Shown in pieces: positions 17,196 to 26,630 of a DNA stretch of 64,000 bases (the first letter of the stretch is position 1; every line of letters begins with the position of its first letter). The notes below the pieces were generated by a model that had not been told where the DNA came from, made no database searches, and saw only the letters and a program-made list of their open reading frames with translations. The position numbers were made by a program, and so were the translations under genes. This DNA is from Campylobacter showae (lineage in GTDB: Bacteria; Campylobacterota; Campylobacteria; Campylobacterales; Campylobacteraceae), in contig NZ_UWOK01000001.1 of NCBI RefSeq assembly GCF_900573985.1, positions 1,798,001 to 1,862,000 of the forward strand, read 5' to 3'.

Positions 17196-18331
17196 AAATT
17201 TTCCTCAATATCTTTTAAAATCTCGCTTGCATCGCCTTTGGCGACGATTTTTGCCTTTGGTAAATTTTGCTTTAAAAGCAAATTTATCTCGCCCGCTTTT
17301 GCAAATTTTATGCCGTCAACCGCACTATACAAGGCTTTTTGGTTAAATATAAACTCCCCGCTTATCACGGCGTTTTCAAACTGCGCCGCCTCAATCGGAT
17401 TGTGTCCGCCAACGTTTGGCACGAAGCTGCCGCCGAGCACGACGACGTCGCTAAATTTATAAATATTTACCAGCTCGCCCATCGCATCTACCAGCACGCA
17501 CTGCGCGTTAAAGTTTTTAGTTTCGCTAAATTTAACAAAACTAAGTCCGTTTTTTACGGCAAATTTAGCCAAAATATCGCCCGCCTCGCCAAATCTCTCA
17601 GGATGACGCGGAACTAAAATCAGCTTGTCGTTTGCGCTCAAATTTAGCTCGCGTAAAATCAGCTCCTCTTCGCCTGCATGAGTGCTTGCTAGCACGATCA
17701 CGCGCTCTTTTGGTTTGGCGTAAATTTTACTCGGGCTTGGCAAAAAGGCTGATTTTATATTGCCGCTAAAGACGATATTTTTAGCGCCGAGCCGCTCTAG
17801 GCGCTGTTTATCTAGATCGCTTTGGGCGTAAACTTTATCTATAAATTTAAATAAATATCTGTAAAAAAAGCTAAATTTGAGATAACTTTTGTAGCTCCTA
17901 TCAGAAATCCTGGCGTTTATCAAAATGATGCGCGAGCTTTTAAATTTAGCCCAAAAAACAAGCCCTAGCCAAAGCTCGGCCTCAAAAATAACCGTTATTT
18001 TGACAGGCTTTAGCCAAAACGGTAAAAATATCTCAAACGGCAAAAAGCGCGTATTTTGCGTGATTTTTTTCGCCTCGTCAAATCCCGTTTTGGTTACGAC
18101 CGAGACTGCGGCCGCATCTTTAAATCTACTAACTAGCGGCGTGATAGAACGCACCTCGCCGAAACTGCACGCGTGAAAATGCACGCGCGAGGCGTCAAAT
18201 TTAGGATTTTTAAACAAAAAAAATCTAGCGGGGATCGAGGCTCTGTACTTTTTCTTAAAAGCTAAAATCGCAAGCGGTAAAGCCCCCAAGGCAAACGCCG
18301 CGAGGACTAAAACGTAATAAATTATTATCAA
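17192..18331 (-). CDS. waaA: 3-deoxy-D-manno-octulosonic acid transferase
   Basis: WaaA (KdtA) adds KDO to lipid A precursor at the inner membrane, an essential lipooligosaccharide step. The 379-residue protein begins with a membrane anchor (about residues 3-25). It has the N-terminal GT30 block VHFHACSFGEVRSITPL (normally xHxxSxGE) and the C-terminal nucleotide-sugar block VVLGGSFVPNVGGHNPIEAA. Length is slightly short of the usual 400 or so. It neighbours the pseudouridine synthase and zinc-ribbon genes, as in C. jejuni. Confidence 0.94.
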   Translation of the reverse strand: MIIIYYVLVLAAFALGALPLAILAFKKKYRASIPARFFLFKNPKFDASRVHFHACSFGEVRSITPLVSRFKDAAAVSVVTKTGFDEAKKITQNTRFLPFEIFLPFWLKPVKITVIFEAELWLGLVFWAKFKSSRIILINARISDRSYKSYLKFSFFYRYLFKFIDKVYAQSDLDKQRLERLGAKNIVFSGNIKSAFLPSPSKIYAKPKERVIVLASTHAGEEELILRELNLSANDKLILVPRHPERFGEAGDILAKFAVKNGLSFVKFSETKNFNAQCVLVDAMGELVNIYKFSDVVVLGGSFVPNVGGHNPIEAAQFENAVISGEFIFNQKALYSAVDGIKFAKAGEINLLLKQNLPKAKIVAKGDASEILKDIEENL

Positions 18332-18340
18332 ATTTAAAGG

Positions 18341-19051
18341 CTAGTTCGCCGCTTCTTTGTATAAAATTCGGCCGCAGTGAGGGCAGGTCACGATATCTTC
18401 GCCCTTGATGACGGCAGAATAAGTCTTGTCGTTTATCTGCATAAAGCAGCCGTAGCACGCCTGCTTTTTGACCGGCACTACGGCTGTATTGTGCGCCCAT
18501 TTGCGGATTTTCTCGTAAAAGGTTAAGATTTTTTGATTCATCTCGCCGACTAGCTTATTTTTTTTAGCGTATATTTCATCTCTTTGTTGCTCGATGGCGC
18601 CGACTTCGGCCGAGATTTCGCTCTCGATTTTTGTCAAATTTTCGCCGAGCTCCGCAGCCTTTGCCTCAAGCTCGCTTTTTAACGCATTTTTGCTATCTAT
18701 GATTTTTTCTAGTCTTTCGACCTCTTCGTTTGCGGCCTCCAGCTGTTCTTTAGCTAGCTCGTCTTCTAGTTGAAGCGCTTTTATCTCTTTTTCTGTTTTT
18801 GCCGCACCGCTCTTTTTGGCGACGTCTTTTATCTTTGCGCTAAATTCCGCTATATGCGCGTTGGTTTGAGATTTTTGATTTTTTAGCTCGGTCACGCTCG
18901 TAGCCGCTTCCTCGATCTGCGCCAAAATCGCTGCCTGCTCGTCCTTGGTCGCTTTTAAAACGCTTTGAACCTTCTCAAGGCGCGGGGTAAAATCGTCGAT
19001 ATCTTTATCGATGTTTGAGAGCTCGACTAGCTGTTCTAAATATTTATTCAT
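18341..19051 (-). CDS. Coiled-coil protein with C-terminal C4 zinc ribbon
   Basis: A 236-residue protein: residues about 15-170 form a long alpha-helical coiled coil, and the C terminus carries a zinc ribbon with CYGC and CPHC pairs. The family (C4-type zinc ribbon, related to H. pylori FlgZ/HP0958-type proteins) acts in H. pylori in RpoN stability and flagellin mRNA binding. The same role here is inference from family and from position next to the NIF3 gene, as in C. jejuni. Confidence 0.88.
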   Translation of the reverse strand: MNKYLEQLVELSNIDKDIDDFTPRLEKVQSVLKATKDEQAAILAQIEEAATSVTELKNQKSQTNAHIAEFSAKIKDVAKKSGAAKTEKEIKALQLEDELAKEQLEAANEEVERLEKIIDSKNALKSELEAKAAELGENLTKIESEISAEVGAIEQQRDEIYAKKNKLVGEMNQKILTFYEKIRKWAHNTAVVPVKKQACYGCFMQINDKTYSAVIKGEDIVTCPHCGRILYKEAAN

Positions 19052-19060
19052 CTTTTTCCT

Positions 19061-19801
19061 TTAACTGTATGAAAACGGGTTTTTTGAGTTGGATATTATA
19101 GTAGGAATCGGCAAAATTTGCAAATATTTTGCAAGCGACTCCCCAAAATACCGCTCGCTCTCGAAGTGTCCGATGTCTAGCATAGTAAGATTATTTTGCG
19201 CGGCGCTCATGGCTTGGTGATACTTTAGATCGCCCGTTAAAAACAGGTCCGCTTTGACGATATCAATCAAATCGCCGCCGCTTCCCGTACAAAATGCAAG
19301 GCGCTTTACCTGCGTATTGCGGTCAAATTTTCGCCCTTTGCAAACCCTTAAATGGCTCAAATTTAGCTTTGTTTTTACCCTCTCGCAAAGCTCGTCAAAG
19401 CTCAAATTTACGTCCGCATAAAGCAAAAATCCATCGCGCTCCTTTGGCGTAAAGCCCAAAATTTCGCTTAGCACGTATTCGTTTAGATGGCTTAGATCAT
19501 AATTAGTATGCATAGCAATCAGGCTTAAGTTTTTAGCCACCATCTTTGCGATTAGGCTGCTTGGGTATTTGTCCAAATTTAGCGATTTTAGTCCTTTAAA
19601 AATGAGCGGATGATGCGTAATGATAAGCGAATTTGGCTGCGCTTCGTCCAAAAGCTCGTCGTCGACGTCGAGGCTAAGATAAACGCGCTGCGCGCTAGCC
19701 TCAAAAGAGCCCACGAGCAGTCCGCTATTATCCCACTCCTCTTGACTCGCAAACGGGCTAATCTCGTCTAAAATTTTGTAAATTTCGCCGATTTTCATCA
19801 A
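19061..19801 (-). CDS. NIF3/DUF34 family metal-binding protein
   Basis: A 246-residue NIF3-like protein. The paired metal-binding motif LIITHHPLIFKGLKSLN is intact, with EEWDNSGLLVGS near the N terminus and the late LDIGHFESERYF segment carrying the C-terminal His/Glu ligands. The family binds two divalent metals and has been tied to GTP cyclohydrolase I-type chemistry or metal insertion, without a settled function. Sits 9 bases from the zinc-ribbon gene and 3 bases from glyQ, so probably one operon. Confidence 0.92.
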   Translation of the reverse strand: MMKIGEIYKILDEISPFASQEEWDNSGLLVGSFEASAQRVYLSLDVDDELLDEAQPNSLIITHHPLIFKGLKSLNLDKYPSSLIAKMVAKNLSLIAMHTNYDLSHLNEYVLSEILGFTPKERDGFLLYADVNLSFDELCERVKTKLNLSHLRVCKGRKFDRNTQVKRLAFCTGSGGDLIDIVKADLFLTGDLKYHQAMSAAQNNLTMLDIGHFESERYFGESLAKYLQILPIPTIISNSKNPFSYS

Positions 19802-19804
19802 ATT

Positions 19805-20689
19805 TTATTCGCCCTTCGCGCTGTTTTGGGCGGCAGCGTCGATACTAGCTTTATACGTCAGCGCGCACTCTTTGGCCAGCTCGCGGATTTTTAGGATATA
19901 GTCTTGCCTTTGCGTTACGCTGATCGCTCCGCGCGCGTCAAGGACGTTAAACGTATGCGCCACAAGCATGCAATAATCATACGCAGGCAGCGAAATTTTA
20001 GCCTCCAAGCAACGTTTGCACTCGCCGAATGCATTTTCAAACTGGCGAAATAGCATATCTACGTCGGCGATTTCAAAGTTATATTTGCTCCACTCAAATT
20101 CGCCCTGCTTATGCACGTCGGCGTAGGTCACGATGTTGCCGCCCCTATCGTCCCAAACGATGTCATAGACACTATTTACGTCCTGCAAGTACATCGCAAG
20201 GCGCTCGAGGCCGTAGGTGATCTCGGCCGAAACCAGCTCGCACGCGATGCCGCCTACTTGCTGAAAATAGGTAAACTGCGTTACCTCCATACCGTCTAGC
20301 CAGACCTCCCAGCCTAGTCCCCAAGCGCCAAGCGTCGGGCTCTCCCAGTTATCCTCGACGAAGCGGATGTCGTGATTTTTCAAATTTAACCCGAGCTTTT
20401 CAAGGCTTTTTAGATAAAGCTCTTGTATATTTTCCGGGCTTGGTTTAATGAGCACCTGAAACTGATAATAAGCGCCTAGGCGGTTTGGGTTTTCGCCGTA
20501 TCTACCGTCGGTTGGGCGACGAGAAGGTGCTACGTACGCCGTCGCCCACGGCTTTGGCCCGAGGCTCCTTAAAAAAGTCGCCTGATGATAGGTGCCAGCA
20601 CCTGCAGGCATATCGTATGGCTGCAGTATCACGCAACCCTGCTCGCGCCAGTAGTTTTGCAACGTCAAAATAATCTCTGAAAACGTCAT
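19805..20689 (-). CDS. glyQ: Glycyl-tRNA synthetase alpha subunit
   Basis: Alpha chain of the tetrameric bacterial GlyRS; carries ATP, glycine and dimerisation sites. The 294-residue sequence has [24 protein letters not shown] near its start and [16 protein letters not shown], both hallmark blocks. The beta subunit gene glyS is not next to it, consistent with the split glyQ/glyS arrangement in Campylobacter. Confidence 0.98.
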   Translation of the reverse strand: MTFSEIILTLQNYWREQGCVILQPYDMPAGAGTYHQATFLRSLGPKPWATAYVAPSRRPTDGRYGENPNRLGAYYQFQVLIKPSPENIQELYLKSLEKLGLNLKNHDIRFVEDNWESPTLGAWGLGWEVWLDGMEVTQFTYFQQVGGIACELVSAEITYGLERLAMYLQDVNSVYDIVWDDRGGNIVTYADVHKQGEFEWSKYNFEIADVDMLFRQFENAFGECKRCLEAKISLPAYDYCMLVAHTFNVLDARGAISVTQRQDYILKIRELAKECALTYKASIDAAAQNSAKGE

Positions 20690-20709
20690 TTTTCTTCCTT
20701 TTTAAAATT

Positions 20710-22248
20710 TTATTTTAGATAGTGTATAACCGCGCCAGGCCCCAAAGGCAGGTCAAAAACGTACCAAACCGATATCAGCGCCGCCCACGAGATCAAAAAT
20801 GCGACCGTGTAAGGCAGCATTATCGAGACTACCGAGCCGATTTTCAGCCCCTTGTCGTAGCGCTGCATAAACGCCACTATCAGCACGAAAAACGGCATCA
20901 AGGGCGTTATAATATTCGTCGTCGAGTCGCCTATCCTAAAAGCAGCTTGCGTTAGCTCGGGCGAGAGGCCTAGATTCATAAACATCGGCACGAAAATAGG
21001 CGCCATCATTGCCCATTTAGCCGAATCCACGGCGATAAATAAATTTATAAACGCGATCACGACTATAAAGACGATAATTAGGCTAAGCCCGGTTAGGCCG
21101 ATATCTTTTAAGAAAACCGAGCCTTTTATCGATAACACCAGCCCGATGTTCGAGGCGTTAAATAGATATGTAAACTGAGCCGCGAAAAATATCAAAACCA
21201 AAAATCCCGATAGCTCGGCGACGGCTTGCTCCATAAATTTAACCGAATCGCCGCTGTTTTTTATCGTCCCGGCTCCAGCCCCGTATGCAGCGCCCGCTAC
21301 TATAAAAAACAGCATCATAAAAATGATGATAGAGTGCATGAAAACGGACTTCGTAAAGCTCTCGCCCTCTTTTGCGCCAAAGAGCGAATTTGACGGCAAA
21401 AGCGCCGCTAGCAAAAGGATCGCGAAAACAACAGACGCGATGAGGGCAAATTTTAGCCCGCGCCTTTGCTCTGCGCTTATCTCGTCGCGCTCATCTAAAT
21501 TTAACGCGCCCTCAAAGCTAAATTTGCCAAGCCTAGGCTCGACTATCCTATCGGTCACGAAAGAGCCCACGATCACGATCAAAAATGTCGAAGCTATCAT
21601 AAAGTACCAATTTGCCGTGGCTAAAACTACGTAGTCGGGATTTAGCACGCTAGCTGCCTGCGTAGAAAACGCCGCAAACATCGGATCGTTCGTGCCGATT
21701 AGCAGATTTGCCGACCAGCCGCCGCTAACGCCCGCAAAAGCCGCCGCCAGCCCCACGATAGGATGACGTCCAAAACCCGCAAACAAAATAGCTCCGAGCG
21801 GTATCAGCACGACGTAGCCGACCGAGGAGGCAACGTTGGACATCACACCCAAAAATATCACGATAGGAGTTACCCATTTTTTAGACGATTTTAGGGTGAT
21901 TTTTTTAACTAGCGCCGATAAAAGCCCGGCCTTGTCCGCTACTCCGATACCTAAGATGATCGCAAAAACCACGCCAAGAGGATAAAATCCAGTGAAGTTT
22001 TTAAGCACGGATGAAACAAAGGTCCTGATGCTATCAGCCGAGAGCAAATTTACGACGTTTGCGCTTAGCTGTGAGATCTGCCCGTCCTTGATAGCCTGGT
22101 AGCTGACGCCAACTCCGAGCCTCTCTAGCACAAACGATAGCAAAATCGTGATAACCGAAAGATAGACGAAAAGCATGGTAGGGTTTGGCAGCTTGTTGCC
22201 GAATTTTTCGATAAAGCCTAAGATCGATCCGCTATTTTTGTTATCCAT
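20710..22248 (-). CDS. AbgT-family transporter
   Basis: A 512-residue inner-membrane protein with about 12 hydrophobic segments. It begins with GFIEKFGNKLPNPTMLF, the usual AbgT family start, and has the GVSGGWSANLLIGTNDPMFA and RIGDSTTNIITPLMPFF hairpin-loop motifs of this elevator-type family. Members import p-aminobenzoyl-glutamate or export sulfonamides; which applies here is not known. Absent, as I recall, from the matching C. jejuni gene string, so possibly gained or retained in this lineage. Confidence 0.9.
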   Translation of the reverse strand: MDNKNSGSILGFIEKFGNKLPNPTMLFVYLSVITILLSFVLERLGVGVSYQAIKDGQISQLSANVVNLLSADSIRTFVSSVLKNFTGFYPLGVVFAIILGIGVADKAGLLSALVKKITLKSSKKWVTPIVIFLGVMSNVASSVGYVVLIPLGAILFAGFGRHPIVGLAAAFAGVSGGWSANLLIGTNDPMFAAFSTQAASVLNPDYVVLATANWYFMIASTFLIVIVGSFVTDRIVEPRLGKFSFEGALNLDERDEISAEQRRGLKFALIASVVFAILLLAALLPSNSLFGAKEGESFTKSVFMHSIIIFMMLFFIVAGAAYGAGAGTIKNSGDSVKFMEQAVAELSGFLVLIFFAAQFTYLFNASNIGLVLSIKGSVFLKDIGLTGLSLIIVFIVVIAFINLFIAVDSAKWAMMAPIFVPMFMNLGLSPELTQAAFRIGDSTTNIITPLMPFFVLIVAFMQRYDKGLKIGSVVSIMLPYTVAFLISWAALISVWYVFDLPLGPGAVIHYLK

Positions 22249-22254
22249 TTTTTC

Positions 22255-22671
22255 CTAATCTAAAACCGAGATATAAATTTTTATCTCGTCGCCACCGTAA
22301 AACTCAAAGTCCGTTTCGTAGGCTCTTTTTAGCTTTGAGCTTTCAAAATATTTCCAAATTTCTCCCCAAAATTTTGCTACGTTTTGCGGCTCGTTTGGAA
22401 AGCTAAAAACAGCGTATTTGCCGCCTTTTATCTCTAAAATTTCACCGCCTGAGCAAAGCGACTTCGTACCGATAAATAAATCATAAAGCCCGTTTACGCC
22501 GTTTTCGTAACTACAATAAACGCCGTAAATTTCGCTTTTACCGTCATAAAATTCTTTTGTAAATTTAGCCCACAAGGCCGGGATTTTACCGTCTCCGTTT
22601 ATCTCGTCGGTATTTTTGGTGCGAGTTTTTAATCCGCAAATTTTAAAACCATCTACCGCTAAAATTTCCAC
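22255..22671 (-). CDS. GyrI-like/effector-binding domain protein
   Basis: A 138-residue stand-alone domain of the AraC effector-binding/GyrI type. Recognisable features are IPALWAKFTKEF, IYGVYCSYE, and the C-terminal FWGEIWKYFESSKLKRAYETDFEFYG run, with W, S and the DFE acid typical for the small-molecule pocket. No DNA-binding domain is fused. The family binds hydrophobic drugs or inhibits gyrase in some bacteria. Seven bases from AbgT, so the two may be co-transcribed and share a drug-related role (inference). Confidence 0.8.
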   Translation of the reverse strand: MEILAVDGFKICGLKTRTKNTDEINGDGKIPALWAKFTKEFYDGKSEIYGVYCSYENGVNGLYDLFIGTKSLCSGGEILEIKGGKYAVFSFPNEPQNVAKFWGEIWKYFESSKLKRAYETDFEFYGGDEIKIYISVLD

Positions 22672-22673
22672 GA

Positions 22674-23147
22674 CTACTCCTTGTCGCCTTTAAAATTTTC
22701 AACAGCTTTGTTCCACATAAGCTTGTATTTTCGTTTTAAAAACTCGACTTCATCTTGCGAATTTTTTAGCTGCTTTGTAAGCGTTTCGACCGTGCGGCGA
22801 TCCTCGTCGTAGAGCTCTTGCATCGAGATTAGCGCCTCTTTTAAAAATTTATTTTCGTTGCGCAGGGTCTCTAGCGTCTCGTCTTTGGCGTCGAGCACCT
22901 TTTCGTGCAAATTTAATATCGTGCCGATCGTCTTTTCCACGAAGCTAAAGCCGTCGGCACCGATCTGGGGCGCAGGTACGGCCACGACGCTAGGCACCAC
23001 GCTCATCGTGCCCTGGCTAGCCTCTATGAGGATCTCGCCGCCTTCTTCTTTCGTATTTAGCACGCCGCGGTTTATCATCCCCTCGATTACCTCGCGCTCT
23101 AGGTGCACGAGCTTGCAAAATTCGTCTATGCTTAAGTATGTCTGCAT
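22674..23147 (-). CDS. DUF3972-type coiled-coil protein
   Basis: A 157-residue protein with an N-terminal helix-turn-helix-like or MerR-like part (residues 1-40: YLSIDEFCKLVHLEREVIEGMINRG) and a C-terminal coiled coil (about residues 85-150). This matches the conserved Campylobacter protein next to purE, annotated DUF3972. Function unknown. Ten bases from purE on the same strand. Confidence 0.8.
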   Translation of the reverse strand: MQTYLSIDEFCKLVHLEREVIEGMINRGVLNTKEEGGEILIEASQGTMSVVPSVVAVPAPQIGADGFSFVEKTIGTILNLHEKVLDAKDETLETLRNENKFLKEALISMQELYDEDRRTVETLTKQLKNSQDEVEFLKRKYKLMWNKAVENFKGDKE

Positions 23148-23157
23148 CTTTGCTCCT

Positions 23158-23655
23158 TTAGGCGAGTAAAACTTCCACCTTCGCCGAGTCTTCCTCTACT
23201 TGCTTAGCTTTCGCCGCTCGGTCGGCTTTTAGCATTTCGTCTAGATTTTGATCGTTTAGGGCTAAAATTTGTAGCGCCAGATATGCTGCGTTTACCGCAC
23301 CCGCCTTACCGATCGCCACGGTACCCACGGGCATGCCGCCGGGCATCTGCACGGTCGAGTAAAGCGCATCCACGCCGCTAAGCGCTGAGCCTGCCATCGG
23401 TATGCCGATCACGGGGCGAGTGGTGTTTGCTGCGATAGCGCCCGCTAGATGTGCCGCCATGCCGGCTGCCGCGATAAATACCTGCGCGCCTTTTTCCTCG
23501 GCTGCGGCGACGTATTCGCTCGTTCGCTTCGGGCTTCTGTGCGCGGAGCTTATGATCAGCTCGTAAGGGACGTTAAATTTTTCAAGCACCTTTGCCGCCT
23601 CGCTAACTACGTCGTAGTCGCTCTTGCTTCCCATTATTATAGATACGAATTTCAT
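23158..23655 (-). CDS. purE: N5-carboxyaminoimidazole ribonucleotide mutase
   Basis: Class I PurE converts N5-CAIR to CAIR in purine synthesis. The 165-residue protein has the MGSKSDYDVVSEAAKVL start, the catalytic SAHRSPKR loop and AAGMAAHLAGAIAANTTRPVIG(I)P. Start codon overlaps the U32 gene by four bases. No purK is nearby. Confidence 0.97.
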   Translation of the reverse strand: MKFVSIIMGSKSDYDVVSEAAKVLEKFNVPYELIISSAHRSPKRTSEYVAAAEEKGAQVFIAAAGMAAHLAGAIAANTTRPVIGIPMAGSALSGVDALYSTVQMPGGMPVGTVAIGKAGAVNAAYLALQILALNDQNLDEMLKADRAAKAKQVEEDSAKVEVLLA

Positions 23656-24911
23656 TTTATTTCCTCTCTTAAAAAGCTAAATTTAGGCAGCCTCGCGCCC
23701 AAATTTACTTCGTTTTCGTTGCCGCTGTGGATCTCGGTGATCTCTTTGTCTTTTTTGGTTACGAGCTTTTTAAATTTGATAAATTTCTTGCCGTCACGAG
23801 CGAAAATTTGAGATATTTCGCTCTCGCACTCATCTATCTGCGAGCCCAGAGGCGCCACGATCTCATACTCGTTGCCGGGGAAAATTTTATATTTGCATTT
23901 AAAAAACTCACCGTCTAAAGTCATGGCGTTTACCTGATGGGTGCCTTCCTCTAGGCTGCTAGCGTGATTTTGCGTGTCAGCCTTTTCAAACGGGCGATTT
24001 ACTAGGTAGCCGTCGGTAAAACCGCGATTTTTTAGCGTATTTAGCTCGCCGGCGTAAATTTGCGCATCAAATTTGCCAGCCGCTGCGTCGTCGACGGCCA
24101 TGCGGTATGCCCTAGTCGCACAGGCGGCGTAGTATTCGCTTTTCGTGCGGCCTTCGATCTTTAGGCTATCGACAGCGCCGCTTTCGATGATATCCTTGAT
24201 GTGCGCGGATAAATTTAAGTCTTTGGAGTTCATTATATGCGTGCCGCCTTCGTCCTCCTCGAGGCGAAACAGCACCCCGCTCTCCTCGCTTTTGGCGTAG
24301 AGTTCGTATTTAAATCGGCAGTCGTTAGCGCAGCTACCGCGGTTTGATTGGCGGCCGCTTTGTACGGAGCTAACCAAACAGCGCCCCGAGTACGCAAAAC
24401 ACATCGACCCGTGCACGAAAATTTCGATATCTAGCGTCGGGATTTGCTCTTTTATTTTCACGACGTCTTTTAGGCTCATTTCGCGCGCCACGACGATGCG
24501 TTTTGCGCCCATTTCGTGGTAGATTTTAGCGTCAAGCGCGTTCATAACGTTTGCCTGTGTCGAGAGGTGGATCTCGATGTCCGGGGCTATTTCTTTTGCT
24601 AGGCTCATGACGCCTGGAGTCGCGATAATAAAGGCGTCTGGCTTCATCGCCGATACCGTTTGTAGATGGCGTTTTAGCGGCTCGATTTGCGAATTAAAAG
24701 GAAACGCATTTACCGTCGCGTAAAATTTCTTGCCTTTTGCGTGCGTGTATTCGATAGCTTCTTTAAAGCTTTCAAGGTTAAATTCGCGCGCCGAACGAGT
24801 GCGAAGCGAAAAGCTCGCCACCGATGCGTAAACCGCATCTGCACCGTACTCTAGAGCTATTTTTAGCTTGGTTAAATTCCCCGCGGGAGATAAAAGCTCG
24901 GGCTTTAGCAC
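23652..24911 (-). CDS. Peptidase U32 family protein (TrhP-like)
   Basis: A 419-residue U32 protein. It has LSPAGNLTKLKIALEYGADAVY at the start and the family signature EIFVHGSMCFAYSGRCLVSS with nearby cysteines (C-x-N-D-C) that bind an iron-sulfur cluster in homologues. Modern work links bacterial U32 proteins to prephenate-dependent hydroxylation of tRNA or rRNA (TrhP, RlhA) rather than protein cleavage; which RNA is modified here is not clear. It abuts purE and cheZ, sharing one base with the cheZ stop. Confidence 0.92.
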   Translation of the reverse strand: MLKPELLSPAGNLTKLKIALEYGADAVYASVASFSLRTRSAREFNLESFKEAIEYTHAKGKKFYATVNAFPFNSQIEPLKRHLQTVSAMKPDAFIIATPGVMSLAKEIAPDIEIHLSTQANVMNALDAKIYHEMGAKRIVVAREMSLKDVVKIKEQIPTLDIEIFVHGSMCFAYSGRCLVSSVQSGRQSNRGSCANDCRFKYELYAKSEESGVLFRLEEDEGGTHIMNSKDLNLSAHIKDIIESGAVDSLKIEGRTKSEYYAACATRAYRMAVDDAAAGKFDAQIYAGELNTLKNRGFTDGYLVNRPFEKADTQNHASSLEEGTHQVNAMTLDGEFFKCKYKIFPGNEYEIVAPLGSQIDECESEISQIFARDGKKFIKFKKLVTKKDKEITEIHSGNENEVNLGARLPKFSFLREEIK

Positions 24912-25639
24912 TATTTTTTGCCCAAACTTTCTATCAGAGCTTCGATATCGTCGTTGCTAACGAGGTTTTCGGTGTGCGTATCGCCCGCGATATGTACGGC
25001 CGAGGCTACGCGCTTCTCGTCGTCGATCTTGCCCTCAAATAGGCTACTCATATACTTGCTAAGCGCTCGCATGACGTTGATGACGCGCTCGATCTTTTGA
25101 CGGTGGATGTCTTGATACTGCATCATGTCCATCGCCATCATGATCTCGTCTTCCGCCATTCTTACGTTATCTAGCGTCGTTTCGGCGGAGCTTTTTAGTG
25201 CGTTATTTTTTTCTAGCGCTTCGGCAAAAGTAGCGATATTCGGGAATTTTTCGTGTAGTTTGGTAAAAATTTCGATATTAGTCTCTATACCGCTGATAAT
25301 CTCGCTAAGTCCGCTTTCTGCGTCCATAGAGAAGTTATTGATCGCGTCAAGCTTGTCAAACATCTGCGTAGCTTTTTCTTCGCTGTCCTTTGTGACATCG
25401 TCTAGCTGATGAACCATCTTGTGATCATCTGTCGGAGGAGGCGGAGGCCACGATATATTCGAGGATGCTCTATAGTCACCGTCAAATTTGACATCATCAT
25501 CTTTGCGCTCCACTACTTCTTTGTCGGTAGCCTTTAGGTCTAAATTTTCATCTCCGCTAGCTTGCGCGTCGCTCTCGTCTGCGGCAACGACGTCGTCCAG
25601 ATCGCCCGCCATCAAGGCGTCAAGTTCTTCTTGCGTCAT
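24911..25639 (-). CDS. cheZ: CheZ-type CheY phosphatase
   Basis: A 242-residue chemotaxis protein that speeds CheY-P dephosphorylation. The helical-hairpin core is about residues 80-215. The catalytic motif YQDIHRQ (D177, Q181) matches FQDLTGQ of enterobacterial CheZ. The C-terminal NDDIEALIESLGKK looks like the CheY-binding peptide of CheZ. The N terminus MTQEELDALMAGDL resembles the CheY-binding start of FliM. Matches the CheZ-like gene of C. jejuni beside the U32 gene. The call is based on motifs and synteny. Confidence 0.88.
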   Translation of the reverse strand: MTQEELDALMAGDLDDVVAADESDAQASGDENLDLKATDKEVVERKDDDVKFDGDYRASSNISWPPPPPTDDHKMVHQLDDVTKDSEEKATQMFDKLDAINNFSMDAESGLSEIISGIETNIEIFTKLHEKFPNIATFAEALEKNNALKSSAETTLDNVRMAEDEIMMAMDMMQYQDIHRQKIERVINVMRALSKYMSSLFEGKIDDEKRVASAVHIAGDTHTENLVSNDDIEALIESLGKK

Positions 25640-25765
25640 AAAAACTCCTATTTAAATTTGGGCTGATTATATAGAAAATTAACGAAATATAAGTTTAAAA
25701 ACCCGAACTTTATCCTTAAATTTATTAAATTTTAGGTAGCATTTGCAAAATATTTAAGGATAAAA

Positions 25766-26545
25766 ATGAGAGTCGATCTGCACAACCACACGCCGCTTTG
25801 TAAACACGCCGTGGATGAGCCTAGAGAGTATGTTTTAAGCGCGATAACTTCAGGCTGCGAGTATTTTGGATTTAGCGATCATGCGCCGATGAAATTTGAC
25901 GAAGCGTACCGCATGGAGTTTTCGCAAATGCCCTCTTACGAGAGCGAGATTTTACGCCTCAGAGACGAATTTGACGGACGGATCAAAATTTTGCTTGGCT
26001 ACGAAGTCGATTTTTTAGAGGGCTTTATGGACGAGCGGGTTTTAACGCGCAAGGTCGATTATCTCATCGGTTCGGTGCATTTTTTGGGCGGCTGGGGCTT
26101 TGACAATCCCGAGTTTATCGGCGAATATAAAAAGCGCGACATAGATCAAATTTGGCGGGATTATTTTTACTGCGTCGAAAAGATGGCGAAGTCGGGCAAA
26201 TTTGACATCGTCGGGCATGTAGACTTGCTAAAAGTGTTTAAATTTATGCCAAAAACAGACGTTAGACTCCTCGCCAAAAACGCCATCGATGCGATAAAAA
26301 AGGCAAATTTGACGGTGGAGATAAATGCGGCCGGCTTTAGAAAACCCGTCGGCGAACAGTATCCGAGCGTAAATTTGCTAGAAATGATCGCCGAAAAAGA
26401 AATCCCTATCACGTTTGGCTCGGACGCGCACGCAAAAGACCAAGTCGGTCTAAACGGCGAAAAATGCGAGCAAATCGCCAGAATTTTGAGCTTTACAAAA
26501 TGTGCGGTATTTAAAAACCGCGACAGAGAATTTGTAAAATTTTAG
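25766..26545 (+). CDS. hisJ: PHP-family histidinol-phosphatase
   Basis: A 259-residue PHP-domain phosphatase that would dephosphorylate histidinol phosphate in histidine synthesis. Metal-binding motifs are all visible: DLHNHTPLCKHA, GFSDHAP, GSVHFLGGWGFD, GHVDLLKVF and FGSDAHAKDQVG. ATG preceded by AAGGA. It stands alone between the divergent cheZ and glnA. Length and motif order fit HisJ (HisK-type) rather than the PHP domain of DNA polymerase. Confidence 0.9.
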   Translation: MRVDLHNHTPLCKHAVDEPREYVLSAITSGCEYFGFSDHAPMKFDEAYRMEFSQMPSYESEILRLRDEFDGRIKILLGYEVDFLEGFMDERVLTRKVDYLIGSVHFLGGWGFDNPEFIGEYKKRDIDQIWRDYFYCVEKMAKSGKFDIVGHVDLLKVFKFMPKTDVRLLAKNAIDAIKKANLTVEINAAGFRKPVGEQYPSVNLLEMIAEKEIPITFGSDAHAKDQVGLNGEKCEQIARILSFTKCAVFKNRDREFVKF

Positions 26546-26593
26546 ATCGGGTAGAAAAAATTATTTAAATTAATCTTAAAAGTAAAATTTTAT

Positions 26594-26601
26594 GATAAAA
26601 T
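26594..26601 (+). promoter_or_regulatory. Possible -10 box of glnA
   Basis: GATAAAAT lies 29 bases before the glnA ATG in AT-rich DNA, followed by an AGGAG ribosome site at 26620-26624. No -35 consensus, as usual for Campylobacter sigma70 promoters. Confidence 0.4.
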
Positions 26602-26630
26602 TACGAAATCAATAAACACAGGAGCGAAAA

